Below, in pieces: positions 33,805-44,573 of a stretch of 64,000 bases of DNA. The notes under the pieces are model-generated. The model saw nothing but the letters and a program-made list of their open reading frames with translations. It did not search any database and had not been told where the DNA came from. The stretch is from Guyanagaster necrorhizus. Taxonomy: Eukaryota; Basidiomycota; Agaricomycetes; Agaricales; Physalacriaceae. The translations under genes and the position numbers were made by a program. The stretch covers positions 267,281 through 331,280 of the forward strand of contig NW_025064919.1 of NCBI RefSeq assembly GCF_019112545.1. The letters are read 5' to 3'. Numbering within the stretch: the stretch's first letter is position 1; each line of letters opens with the position of its first letter.

Positions 33805-35787
33805 ATGGACGTGTTCAATCCAAAAATTCTTGATGCTTGCATTCGGGATGTTGCATACTGTCTTTCGGATAACCAGAAAGCAGATCTGCTGCTCTATGCG
33901 ATGACGAGTCTCAAATATACAAGGTACGTCGGCCCCAATGCCCAATGCCCAATGCCCGCTTGTTGGTGGAACATGGTCGACTGAATCGTGGTTTACTTAG
34001 ACACAAAGTCGTCGTCGAAAACGCCATTCAGGCTTGCCTATCGATTCATGCCCTCTCACCCTCAATCGTCGCCAAGGCTCGAATCTTACGTGCCCGTCTA
34101 CGTTTGGAAGCCGGCTCATTTATAGGCGCCCAAGAAGGTTCGTTCGTTGCTAGGCTTATCTACATCAGACCTTCCACTCAACGTTCGAACGATATGCACA
34201 GACCTCCAAGCAGCTCTGCTCGCAGAACCAGATAATCCGGAAGCAACCGCACTGTTACACCAACGTTCCGTCGCCGTGGAAAAGGTGAGTACCCTACCAG
34301 TTACGAACCCAGATCAAATGACAAATGGTTGGTTGGCCTCCCCCCAGCTTCTCGCTCCCACGGGCCATCGAATATCTAATGAAATATGGCGCGAAATAGC
34401 CTTATTTCTTCCTCGTCGCGATTTGAAGACGCTGCTTTCGGTCCCCCACCCTTTGTCCCGCGTTGCGTCGCAGCTTCTCTTTCGAAAGGTGGATTTGCAT
34501 TTCGGCGAGGGCGAAGGACAGCCGTTCGACGAAGGTAGCGAAGGAGGAGAGTGGGAAAAGGAGAGGGACAGAGATCAACGAACGGCCGACATCCTTACCC
34601 GCGTCATAACCGATCCTTCCTTCGCCAGCGTCGTCCGCACCCTCCGGATCTTCGCCACCGTCAACAGCCACACCTCGTTTCAGACGGGAATCCTGTCGAA
34701 TGCCCTCCCGAAGATGGTCAATCTGAGGAGGGTACATATATCCTCGAGCGCCGACGGTGTCCTACCCGTGCTGAGGATCCTCCAGTCATGTTCGCCCAAG
34801 CTCAATGGTCTCTCACTGCACGTCCCTGATGGGCTGTTCGAGCTGAGCACCCTTACTTTGAACCATATCGCCAACTTTGCTTATCACGCTGGTGGCAGTG
34901 GCAGCGGAGGGGCCCAAAATCCCCATGCGTTCCTCGCCCAGCACCGGTCGACGCTACGGACGCTCTCCCTAGAGAATCCAGCTTGGATATTCCCCGCCGA
35001 CGCGCTCTCGCTCCGCAACCTCACCCACATCCACTTCCTCGGGCAATTCCCCCTCAACAGCCAGGCCGTCGGGACCATCCTCAGCCACGGACGGCAACTC
35101 GAGTCCCTCTCCCTCACCTGCCTCCTTGACTGCGCCCCCTCTTCCCAATTCCGCGGCGCACACGGAGAGCTCCCCTTCCTCCGCCACTTTGCCTTTGCGG
35201 TCCATTCGATGAACCGACGACTGACGGACCGCGATCTCTTCCCCGCGATCGCAGAGTTCCTGCGGGACCGCATCGACCTCCGTACGCTCTCGCTCCTCGT
35301 CCCCGCCGAGCCTATACAGAAAGCCGTCGGCTTCGACGCGTCGGTGTGGGGCGTGCTGCCCAGTCTCACAGGTCTCAAGGGTCTGGGGATCACCTACCCG
35401 AGGGACCTCGCGCCCGGCCTCGCGGCATGGCTCATCCCCCGGAGCGTCGTCAGCCTCACGTTGAACGGGCTCGTCGGCGGCGGGATGCGCGACCTCCGCC
35501 TCGGCGTGCCCTCCGGTCTGCGGTTCGTCGGCCTAGACACGGGCGGGATGGGCACCGGCGAGGTGGCCGGCATCGTCGAGCAGGGCTTCCCGATGGTCAG
35601 GATCGTGCGCGTCGGCCCGGCGTATTGGACCGTGCATCGCAGAAAGAAGAGCGGGAGGAAGGGCGAGGACGGCGGGGTCGAGCTCGAGAGGTGGCCGGCG
35701 AGGAGAGCGAGGTATCATGTCAGCGAATGGCTCGAGTGGTTTGGCTGCGAGGATGCGTTGGGCGTCGAGGACATTTATGGTATTTGA
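33805..35787 (+). CDS. F-box protein with helical (TPR-like) N-terminus and leucine-rich C-terminus
   Basis: Four exons: 33805-33923, 34001-34137, 34169-34284, 34348-35787, joined by GT-AG introns of 77, 31 and 63 bp; the 31-bp intron is unusually short but required by frame. The product is 603 aa. Residues 1-124 are helical and resemble the TPR-like start of some agaricomycete F-box proteins (LQAALLAEPDNPEATALLHQRS). The F-box is at about 128-175 (HRISNEIWREIALFLPRRDL, then VASQLLFRKVDLHF). The rest has leucine-rich repeats (LRRVHISS, LRTLSLENP, LESLSLTCLLD, LRTLSLLVP). Likely an SCF substrate receptor. The 3' half is strikingly GC-rich, so antisense frames are long but not real. Confidence 0.87.
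33933..33957 (+). repeat. Heptamer tandem repeat in intron 1
   Basis: GCCCAAT is repeated just over three times within the first intron of the TPR/F-box gene. Confidence 0.8.
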
Positions 35788-35993
35788 CTTGCTTTTTTTG
35801 GATTTTGTATATTCTACTTGTTGTATCATTTTTTTGGGGGGGGACTGGACCGTTAATCGTAGTCTATATGTGGAACACTTGACCATTTGCCGTGAGCACC
35901 TGGGTGCAATGGATCTCATTTGACGTTTCTGGCGAGAAAATATGATGAGAGTTTCCGCTGATGCATGCATTCTACATGTATGTTATAGCTGCA

Positions 35994-36073
35994 GCATCTT
36001 GTGTAATGGTTAATAACATGTGGATTCTCTAATCTATTCTGGGCGTTCGGGGTTCGATTCCTCCCTAATGCAA
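35994..36073 (+). pseudogene. tRNA-like relic
   Basis: Starts GCATCTTGTGTAATGGTTAA and ends with the B-box-like GTTCGGGGTTCGATTCC followed by TAATGCA. It parallels the intact tRNA 190 bp downstream, but the acceptor and T stems have mismatches, so it is probably a decayed tRNA-Gly copy. Confidence 0.6.
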
Positions 36074-36264
36074 TCACTGTGTGGTGTATTAGTTTTTGAA
36101 TGAAATGAACTGTTCTAGGGTTGCGCACGAAGCCTCCAGTTTTGCACCCACCCATACTTTTACCGTTTAGTTGCCTATCACGTGCATTATCACGTGGCTG
36201 ACGCGCAGTTCTCTTTGTTCGTTCTAGTTGTTAGTACTCAAGGTTCCACAACAAAGTACCTCAA

Positions 36265-36356
36265 GCATCAGTGGTGTAATGATTAACATGCGGTCTTCCC
36301 ATGCGCTGCGCTCATAATCTGTGGCCGCGTTCGGGGTTCGATTCCCCGCTGATGCA
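36265..36356 (+). tRNA. tRNA-Gly, anticodon CCC, with intron
   Basis: The acceptor stem GCATCAG/CTGATGC pairs fully. The D arm is GTGT/ACAT, the anticodon stem CGGTC/GGCCG with loop TTCCCA plus one base after the intron, the T arm CGGGG-TTCGATT-CCCCG, and the discriminator is A. The anticodon CCC reads GGG (Gly). About 20 extra bases (TGCGCTGCGCTCATAATCTG) follow position 37, the standard place for nuclear tRNA introns. A and B boxes are present. Confidence 0.85.
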
Positions 36357-37009
36357 TGACGCTATTGATAGAAAGATTTTATTAGTCACATTATATATAG
36401 CATGCTGAATTGCCAGTCACATAAATGGAAAGTTACTTTGACGAAAATCCCTCCGAAGAAGGGGAAGTAACTTGTCGGTAAATATAGTGGCTTTACCTAC
36501 TACAGCCCGTCAAAAAAAGCCCATGCCTCTGTGTACAATTTTATTCAGGTGGCACTGTTCAATTGTGTAGGTAGGCACGATAAATGGGCGATTAAATAGC
36601 TTCGCAGTATCTCGCTCGTTCGAACGCTCTCCATACATCCATATGAAGGGGTTGGCCCACATGCCTTCGTTCAGTGCCGCCGGCAACGGAATAACTTGTT
36701 TTATGAAAAAAGCGGCGGTGGCGACAGACGCAGCTACTTATTACGAAAAAAAGAAAATCAGTGGATGCGCAGTGTGGTCTCCATAGCGCAGCACGAAAAT
36801 CCCGTCGATCATGATTTCATGTTTGAAATGCGAATGAAAGAGAATCCTAGTACATTATAGGGCCCCGAGAGCATAAATATAAAGTAGGTTTAACGAGGGG
36901 GCTCGCACGAATAAACGAGGGGAGGTCCATCCAACAAGTCATTATCCGTCAATGCAACGCGCACAGGAAACCGGTGATTCCAGATGAAAACAAAAACAAA
37001 AACAAAAAA
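36357..37009. other. Intergenic region
   Basis: AT-rich, between the tRNA and the 3' end of the KNH-like gene. Nothing else recognised. Confidence 0.4.
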
Positions 37010-37682
37010 CTAGACGAGCACGCATACGGCCCCACCAAGGCCAGCGACCAGCACTGCACCTATACCCACCAGAGCTCGCCACTCCAGGTTCGGTAAAGCA
37101 CTCGACGCAGCTGCAAACGTCGTCACGAAACCTTGTGTTGGATTCGGCGTCCCGCTTATCGTGACGGTAGCAACCGCCCTATCTGGCGTAGGCGTCGAAC
37201 CAGACGTGGACGTAGCGGAGGAATTGAGGATAGTAAAGCGGGGCGAGGTGGTATACATGATTCCGTGGGTCGCGTTGAGGAAGAGAAGGAAATAATCGTC
37301 TGCTGCAGGGATATTCTCGAGATACACGTTTAATGACGACGGCGAGGCCTTCTCGGCGGGGACTAGGTGGAAAATGAGCGGTTAGGGTTGGGAAACGGAC
37401 CGCACCGCGCGCACGCACCTGTGCTGGCGATGTATGTCAGCCCGTCCTCGCTGAGTCTCGTCATCTCTATATCGAACGAATCGATTCCGTCCAGCGTGCC
37501 CTTCTCCCAGGATATCACATTCACTCCGCCGTTCCGCCATTGAGCGTTTTCAGATGGACTTGTTATCTCAAAGTATGCTGTTGCCAGGTATCAGAAAATC
37601 CACCGTAAAATGCAGGCAAAATGTGCTCACCAGATGCAACGGTAGCGACAAGGGGTATAGGCAACAAATTTAGTAGGCGCAT
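37010..37682 (-). CDS. KNH/Kre9-like GPI-anchored cell-wall protein
   Basis: Three exons on the - strand: 37682-37631, 37577-37419 and 37362-37010, with GT-AG introns of 53 and 56 bp; all phases fit. The product is 187 aa. Residues 1-18 form a signal peptide (MRLLNLLPIPLVATVASA). A domain of the Kre9/KNH1 N-terminal type follows (YFEITSPSENAQWRNGG, VISWEKGT, YFLLFLNATHGIMYTTSPRF), then a Ser/Thr/Pro linker and a hydrophobic C-terminal tail (ALVGIGAVLVAGLGGAVCVLV), as in GPI-anchored proteins. In yeast Kre9/Knh1 act in beta-1,6-glucan assembly; in mushrooms the family is expanded and its role is not settled. Secretion and wall location are inferred from the signals. Confidence 0.85.
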
Positions 37683-38921
37683 TTTCGTGGTAGTCGTATA
37701 TGGGTATGAGCGATGGTAAAAAGAGGAATGGAAAAAAATCGTGAATGAAGGAGCGACCGACGGCGTTGGAATGGGGGGCGGGCGCACTGTTACGTAGGCA
37801 GGATAATGGGTGGGAGGAGAAAGGAAAGAAAAGGGAACGTGACGGATTGATTGGCCTTGACGGCCTATTTGCTCATGTTTTCGTTTCAGGGGGGCCAACT
37901 CCTACAACTCCTAATGCAAACGCCAAGCCCATGACGTTGTTGGTACGCATCTTTTGTACGCGCTTTTTTAAGGACTCTCTCTGGAAATTTTAATTTTCTT
38001 CAGGAAAGTGGTAAGTTTTTTTTTCTCCCCTTATCTTGGAAGTCACAAAAAGCATCCGCGGAGAACTGAGACCGTGAAACAGAAATAGGTGCCGTCGTGC
38101 CGTTGTTATCGCAGAGTTACACAGGTTCGAATCGCCAATCGCCATCCGGACAGTTGGTCGCCACGCGGTTCATGGCCGACGACTCTTTCTGTTATAATGC
38201 GATCTGTTCGTTGCGTCGGACCTCCTCGCGTTCCCAAATTTGCTTGTCCACACGGTAGCCTACACAGCAGTTGCATAATAAACGTGGTGAAGGGCCCAGA
38301 GCATCATGTTTCGGAACTGTTGATTGTATTATTCAAGCTTCCCGGATGCGGACTGATAAAGTGTGAATTTCGAAAGAGGCCATCAAGCAAAAATCTCACC
38401 AGTTCTACACCCCCTTACGGGCCGTAGCGCCGCCGTTAACACCCAAATACGCCTCGCGTGGCTGAGAATCACCATCCGGATCAATATTTACTTTGCATTC
38501 AGAAACTGAACATGAATTACCCACAAAAACTCTCGATATCTTGACCCACGCGTCCACTCGAGATCCGGCCGCACCATATTTACAAGGATAAGATTGATCG
38601 TTCCTCATCGTGTTGTATTTTATGGCTTCCTCTTGTTTCCTGCAGGTGCGCTGTCATCATCTTTCTTTCTTTCCATAAATCACTCTTAATGCGGCCTGCA
38701 GGAACCATATATATCACGTCATTTATTGATCCTGACATGGTTGTTTCCCTCGGTGAAGTCGTTCCTTTTTGCAATTATGTAACTATCCTCGGTGCCCCTC
38801 TGGAAGTGCTTTCACGGCACACCGGCACTATTCAGCTCAGTCCTTACTTTTAATTAAGCGTATCGCCAAAACAACACAGATCCAGTTTGGTTTCCGCAGA
38901 CGCGCCACATCAAGGACATCA
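37683..38921. other. Intergenic region
   Basis: Includes the promoter side of the KNH-like gene. Short frames at 38089-38427 (+) and 38405-38774 (-) have no recognisable domain. Confidence 0.4.
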
Positions 38922-40160
38922 ATCCGCAATATAATGGCCAGCCTGTAACATTCAGTACTCGCAGTCAAGTCCCCTTAATACATAAAGTTTCCACGGGACT
39001 ATTTAATGATCATGGCGACCTTATAAGCCATGCTTTCTTCACGAAGCCCGGACCCTTGCTGATAAAGTTTGCTTTCTGCATAGGCACCCCATCAACCGCA
39101 AATCTCCCCTGGTCGATGACGCTCCAGTTCCACATCCTCTTATTAGGATCTGCCGCCCCCTCGATGCCTTATCATAATCATGATGATCAACCCGCTGGAG
39201 GATAATAGAAAGCGAGGTTTCTCCGTTTCTCTCTGTTCTATTTCTGATTCTACTAGAGAAACACAGATATCTCCTTCAAGTAGGGACTTAATTATCATCC
39301 TTTCGCGTTCATTACCATAACACATAGTTGACTTTTGCTAAATAAATATATATATGGCTCGCCGGACCCGGAAAATATGTATGCACTCGAGGACCAATCA
39401 AATATCGAAGCCGCACTCCGTCTACAACTCGCAATAATAATATCCTACTTTCTCATGTCCCGTGCTCGTCGTATAAAAACGAACCCACATCGTACGAGCT
39501 CTGTTATCTCGTCGAGATGTCCTCCCTTCTTCCGTCACTTGGAAAGACCCTCGGAGCCGTTTACATCGGCGCAACACTCTCATCGATGTCAGTCTCTGCC
39601 TAACCGGCTATCTCGGCTCACATTCCCATCGGTAGCTTACTCGGAATAACCGCCCTCCAAGCTGTCATATATTATAACAAGTTTCCCCATGACGCGTGGT
39701 ATTACAGATATTCCGTAGGTTGCCGTCCTTATGGGTTGGACATTGAACTGATGGCTATTATTAGGTGGCCGCACTATGGTCTGCACACCCACCGGTAGTT
39801 TTTGTCGATCCTCCAGTTGATTGGCTCTTGCATAGGATCCTAGATCTGTTTCATGTAGCCTTGACCACGCACGCCATCTACTTCTACCTCATCGACTCGT
39901 TTGGTGATTACCTTGCGCTTGACCACGTCATCTGGTATGTCTCGATTCCCTTTTCTGCAGGCTGCCCCATTTTACTCTACTGTATATAGGAGCTTCAAGG
40001 TGCCACTTCTTTTCAAGGATTATCAAATCTTTAATTGCGGTTTTCTTCTTCGCAGCTTCAGATTTTAATCAACGTACGACCTTCCATTTCAAGCCTGTCT
40101 TTATGAGCTCATTTCCTCCATACACAAGGTTATAATTGTCGTCGGTGTGCAATCGTACGT
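38922..40160 (+). repeat. Segmental duplicate of 26311-27478
   Basis: The better preserved copy; covers about 600 bp upstream and the first seven exons of the gene at 39517. Confidence 0.8.
39472..39478 (+). promoter_or_regulatory. TATA box of the DUF6534-type gene at 39517
   Basis: TATAAAA 45 bp before the ATG, within the conserved GTGCTCGTCGTATAAAAA context also found in the decayed copy at about 26850. Confidence 0.65.
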
Positions 40161-41445
40161 ACCAAACGTACTCCCGCTCTCAAGATGATAATATACAAAC
40201 TATTCTTGACTTTAGACTCTACGCAGTACGCTTATGGAAAAGTTTGTCCGTCTCTCCTCCTCGCGGTAGCATTAAACACAGCCGGCGTTCAATATAGTCG
40301 GGCATCATTTTCACCGTTTTGTACCTTGGCTTGTTGTGAGTCTCTCTCTCGACTCAGCATATACGTCGTTCTCACCACTTCACTGCATAGGTCCTGGTGA
40401 TTGCTGGTGGATGCGGTATGGTTCTTTTTTTCTCACATTTATCCTGCATGTTTGTAACGATGCTGGTTTTAAGCTACGGGAATAGGCGAGTCAGGTTATC
40501 TTCCTGAAGCTCAGTTGTGACAGTCTCATGGAAACATCCTAGTAATGACTTACGATGCGTAAGCGAAGATTCTTCATCCGGCCTGATACCAGTGACGACT
40601 AACACGCTACCAGGTATACATTATCGCGCGTATCCAGTCTTCCCAGCATTTCCGTGAGAGCGTCTAATATCCACTCTGAATCCACCCTGATCCCTTAGCA
40701 GAAGACAGTCGACGGGACCTTCGCGACAACGACCTCTGTCGACTTCATCATCTCTGGAGCAATGTTCTATTACCTGCATAAGAGCACGACGATCACTAAC
40801 TTTGAGAGGTCAGTCCTTTCTGTCCATTGATCAATGTTCTCATTCCACGAGATACAGCACCATAGCCATGATCCTCTCCTTGATGCGGGTAGTTGTCATA
40901 TCCGGACTAGCTACCAGGTGGGGCTCCTTCAATCCCCGAGTCTTTTTTGGTTCCAAGTCTGACGAATCCGAAGCACCTGTTCGCTCTTGGCACTAATGAC
41001 GGTACAGGCCAGGGCTTCTTTATGATAAACCAAGGCTCACCCTTCATCTAGTTTGTCGCATTTCCCAAAACCCTAGTATTTTTCGCAATCGGATTCATCC
41101 TACCCAAATGTACGTGGTCATCCTTGGGACTCAGGCCAACTGATAATCTCTTCAGTGTATATCAACTCGCTACTAGCAATGTACGCTTTTTTCCCTCCGT
41201 GCAAACACGCAATCTAACGAACTTTTATATAGGCTCAACGCGCGGGATAAGCATATCAAAGGGTCTGAAAGAGGTACCCCACAGGTCCTTCAGCTCGCCT
41301 CTGAGTCTGAAAATGAATCAGATATCGGAATGATGGAGACGGTAAGTAGTACCCGTACAGAGCCTCTCGTCCAGACTGATAATACGCATGTACGTAGGGC
41401 GTCCTTTCGGAGACACCAAGAGTATTAGCGCTCGATAAGATTTAA
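39517..41445 (+). CDS. DUF6534-type seven-helix membrane protein, mostly intact
   Basis: Exons with good GT-AG sites and matching phases: 39517-39587, 39636-39714, 39765-39778, 39836-39934, 39990-39999, 40056-40073, 40129-40154, 40216-40241. These give LGKTLGAVYIGATLSS, GITALQAVIYYNKFPHDAW, LDLFHVALTTHAIYFYLI and VQSLYAVRLWK. Further on, SVDFIISGAMFYYLHKS (about 40742-40793), a VYINSLLAM/LNAR motif split by an intron (about 41160-41240) and a last exon ending LALDKI at TAA 41443-41445 follow the family. Between 40242 and 40700 and near 41045 I could not find clean junctions, so there may be lesions and the gene could be starting to decay. Function is unknown. Confidence 0.55.
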
Positions 41446-41672
41446 GTGGGTTAGTAGAATCTGTCAGAGACTTTGCGTGAATACAGATCATCATCAAAAT
41501 TGAGAGTGAACGGAGAGAGTGGATGTGATAATTACCCTCCATATCAGGCTCGACTTCGACCAGTTACTCTGCAGACGCTTCTATGCCCCAAGGCATCTCC
41601 GACGGATTTCCTCTCAAGTCCGAGTTCTGAAAGTTCTGGTCAGGACAAAATACTTGTAATATAAAATGTAGT

Positions 41673-43244
41673 TTACTTTATACCTGTTGCACCGTTCAAA
41701 TGTTCCAATAAGTCTACAAGCAACGCCATACTAGCATAGCCGTTTTTTATCCGGAAGCTTCGTTCCATCTCTAGTTTGTGGCCTCTCTGAAGGGCTCTCA
41801 TTGAAATTCTCCGGGTCGCTGTCGTCTCTCCTTCTCTGGCCGGGGACCAAAAAGCACCGAAACGAAGCGAAGATAAGTCTCACAAGGACGTGTGTGCCCA
41901 GAAGCAACCCATCCGACCGTGAGGGTAGGAGCGATTCCCTGTGTAAGACCACATTAGACTCCAATCTTCACGGCACAGCTTTACGAGAGACAGGTGTCAT
42001 TGATGCACCGTGATGTAGGCGTTGATCACGTTCGGATATGATCTCGTCAGTATATTACGGGCGACGAAAACCATATAAACGATCGTGGATGCCGAATACA
42101 GTGCGGCTGATTCCACGATGATTTCGACAAACCCCACGATATGATCGCATCTCAGAACCATGTTTCCTGCCTGCTACCGTCACGACTCGGTAAATGATAA
42201 GCATGGGTGCACGGAAGGGTCGTAGCGAGGGTAAAAGACAAAGAAAGCGTTGTACAGTTAATTCTGCTCGCATACGCAGATGAGCCTGAGTCGCTTTGGT
42301 TGCTATTCGTATCGGCGACGACATTATAAACAGACATGGCGTCAAATACTAAAAGGCAACATATTAATTACTACTATGGAAAACGGGTAAGGGTGTTTGT
42401 CTTATTGGTTCCGGAGATGGTACATAATATTGGTAACAATATTATCCACCATCAACGCCCCCAGACAATCCAGCAGCGCCATATCTGAGAGAAAGACCAT
42501 GTGATAGGTGTTACGCATACCATAGAAGAGTCAGCAATGGGGGTCCTGCTGGACCCAATAATACCACCAACCAGTCGGAAAGTCCCCGAATAGTCAGTTA
42601 CACTCTCCAGTCCAGCGAATATGGGCCAAAATGTCTGGCCTTGATGAATGAATGCATATTGAGTGAATCGCCACCGAAAACCAATGTTCAGCATAGCGAG
42701 TATGTACAGTAGCAAGATCATAAGAAGCATGAATTTTCGAGCTGCACAGCCAGTCGAAACTTTGCCGGTGCCTAGATATCTGGAATGAATATAAGAAAAA
42801 GTCTCCACGGCAACGACATACATATAATGTATCATGTGGAAAATAGCACACAGGTGCGTATTCCTATTTCTGACATCAGATGATTATCCCAAAACAAGTG
42901 CGAAAATGGAGAGCTGGTTCAGGTATTCACTGTTGACACCATACACCACCTTGAGCTCATTGTCAGATAGCTGGGGAATGCCTGTGGATTTGAGGATGCC
43001 ATGAGTCACGAAGGCGAGGTTTGGTGAATGTTCTCGGCTATCTTGTGCCTTATGTACACCCCATATAAACACCTTCGGATGAACAGAAGAATTGTAAAAC
43101 CGACATCATCTGCGCGGCAATGGTGAGATGAAGATGGATCATTTCTTGATTCCGCCCCTGAAAATTTAAATACAGAAGATCAAGAGAATGATGATCAATC
43201 AGAAATTTTCGTGGAGCCCCGGTTCTTGATAGCTCAGAGGCCAT
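41673..43244 (-). pseudogene. Broken seven-helix membrane-protein gene
   Basis: On the - strand, exon-like parts follow a common agaricomycete seven-helix layout: FMLLMILLLYILAMLNIGFRW, IWRCWIVWGR (about 42452-42490), LIIYRVVTVAGRKHG, VEIIVESAALYSASTIV (about 42060-42120) and GIAPTLTVG (about 41900-41930), then a polar tail. Two frame breaks are visible: one extra G in a GGGG run (+ strand CCCC at 42132-42135), and another near 41870-41880. The 5' end (MASELSRTG at 43244) is uncertain. The family differs from the DUF6534-type genes on both sides; function is unknown. Confidence 0.6.
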
Positions 43245-43299
43245 TACCCTTCTCAATGTTTATTTCTCACATTGATCCCTGATATCTCCTTTGATGCGT

Positions 43300-44192
43300 A
43301 TACGTGAATATGTGAGTGGGGATATTTCCCCGAAGTTCAGTGTGATGGTCTCACGAAAACACTGCAGTTGTCGCCTATGATGCATGAGCAAAGATTCTCC
43401 TTGAGGTCTGCTGCCGACTAACACATCACTTGTTATATACTGTCACATGTATCTCGTCTTCTCAGCATTTTTGTGAGTGTATCCAGAGAATACCTGCACT
43501 TTATCCACCCTGACTCGTACCTGAAGACAGTCAATGAGGCCTTCTCCCCAACGACCCTTCATCTATTTCATCACCCGGAGCGATGTTCTATTGCCTGCAT
43601 AAGAGCACGCCGATCACCAACTTTGAGAGGTCAGTCGCTTCTTTTCATTGTGTGATGTTCTCTCAGTCTATATTATACAGCACGATGACAATGATCCCCT
43701 GTTCGATATGGGTTAGTTGTGATATATGGATTACCTACCAGGTGTGGCACCTTCCCCTCCTACCTTGTCAGAAGTCTAACGAACCCGACATACCTGTTCG
43801 CTCTTGGCGCTAATGATGGTACAGTGAGGTCTTGTCTGCGATAAGCCAGGTGCCCCTTAGGGTTTGCGACTGCATTTATTTAACCCAAACGTACACGATT
43901 ACTCTTCTTGGGCCCCGACTGGTCTATATAAATTCGCTGCTGGAAAAGTATGCCCTTCTTCTATGCACACATAGCAATTAAGCCTTGATCATACTGGGCT
44001 GAACTCTTGAGATGAACACATCAAAAGGCTTGAAAGCGGTACCTCGCAGGTCGTTCAACTCGGCTCTGGGAATGAATCAGATGTTGGAATGCAAACAGTA
44101 AGTATAAAGGTTCTCGTATAGCATTCACCAGACTGATACGCAGGGCGCACTTTCAGACACACCATGGGTATCAGCCCTGGAAAAGATTTAAG
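43300..44192 (+). pseudogene. Decayed 3' half of a DUF6534-type gene, duplicate of about 40490-41445
   Basis: Collinear with the 3' half of the gene at 39517: shared words around the GATGTTCTATTGCCTGCATA block (43581), the GAGAGGTCAGTC splice region (about 43625), and the final exon ending SALEKI with TAA at about 44190. It has an in-frame TGA where the parent has CGG/CGA in LNAR, and other lesions. No 5' half is present. Confidence 0.72.
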
Positions 44193-44573
44193 TGGATCGT
44201 CTCAGAGATGTATGCAGTATAGATCATGGGGCTGGGACTATGGAATTCCCTAGAGTGTACTAAGTGGACATCGACACAATTATGAATTCGCATTATATTT
44301 GCTTGAGAAATGTCCAAGCAAGTAAAGATTGAACGGAAGAGTTCTAACAAAGAGTCGACGGACCGTCAGCCTCAAAGTGATAACCTTGTCTTTCGATATT
44401 CTCCGAGGGGGCCTATTCCCAATGCGTGATTCATATGCATCTTCGGTGCTTCGACTAAAGATTGGAGCATGTGTTCACTGTCAGATAGAACAATAGATCC
44501 AATATCAAGAGGAAGTGCATCCAAATGAATAGTAATAAATATTGCATAAAGATGGCATGGGACATATCGACAA

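Noticed and set aside
34884..35393. Long antisense and alternate frames over the TPR/F-box gene
   Set aside because: The region is very GC-rich so stops are rare in all frames; the sense frame has the F-box and leucine repeats.
41801..42013. + strand 70-codon frame
   Set aside because: Antisense of the polar tail of the broken seven-helix gene.
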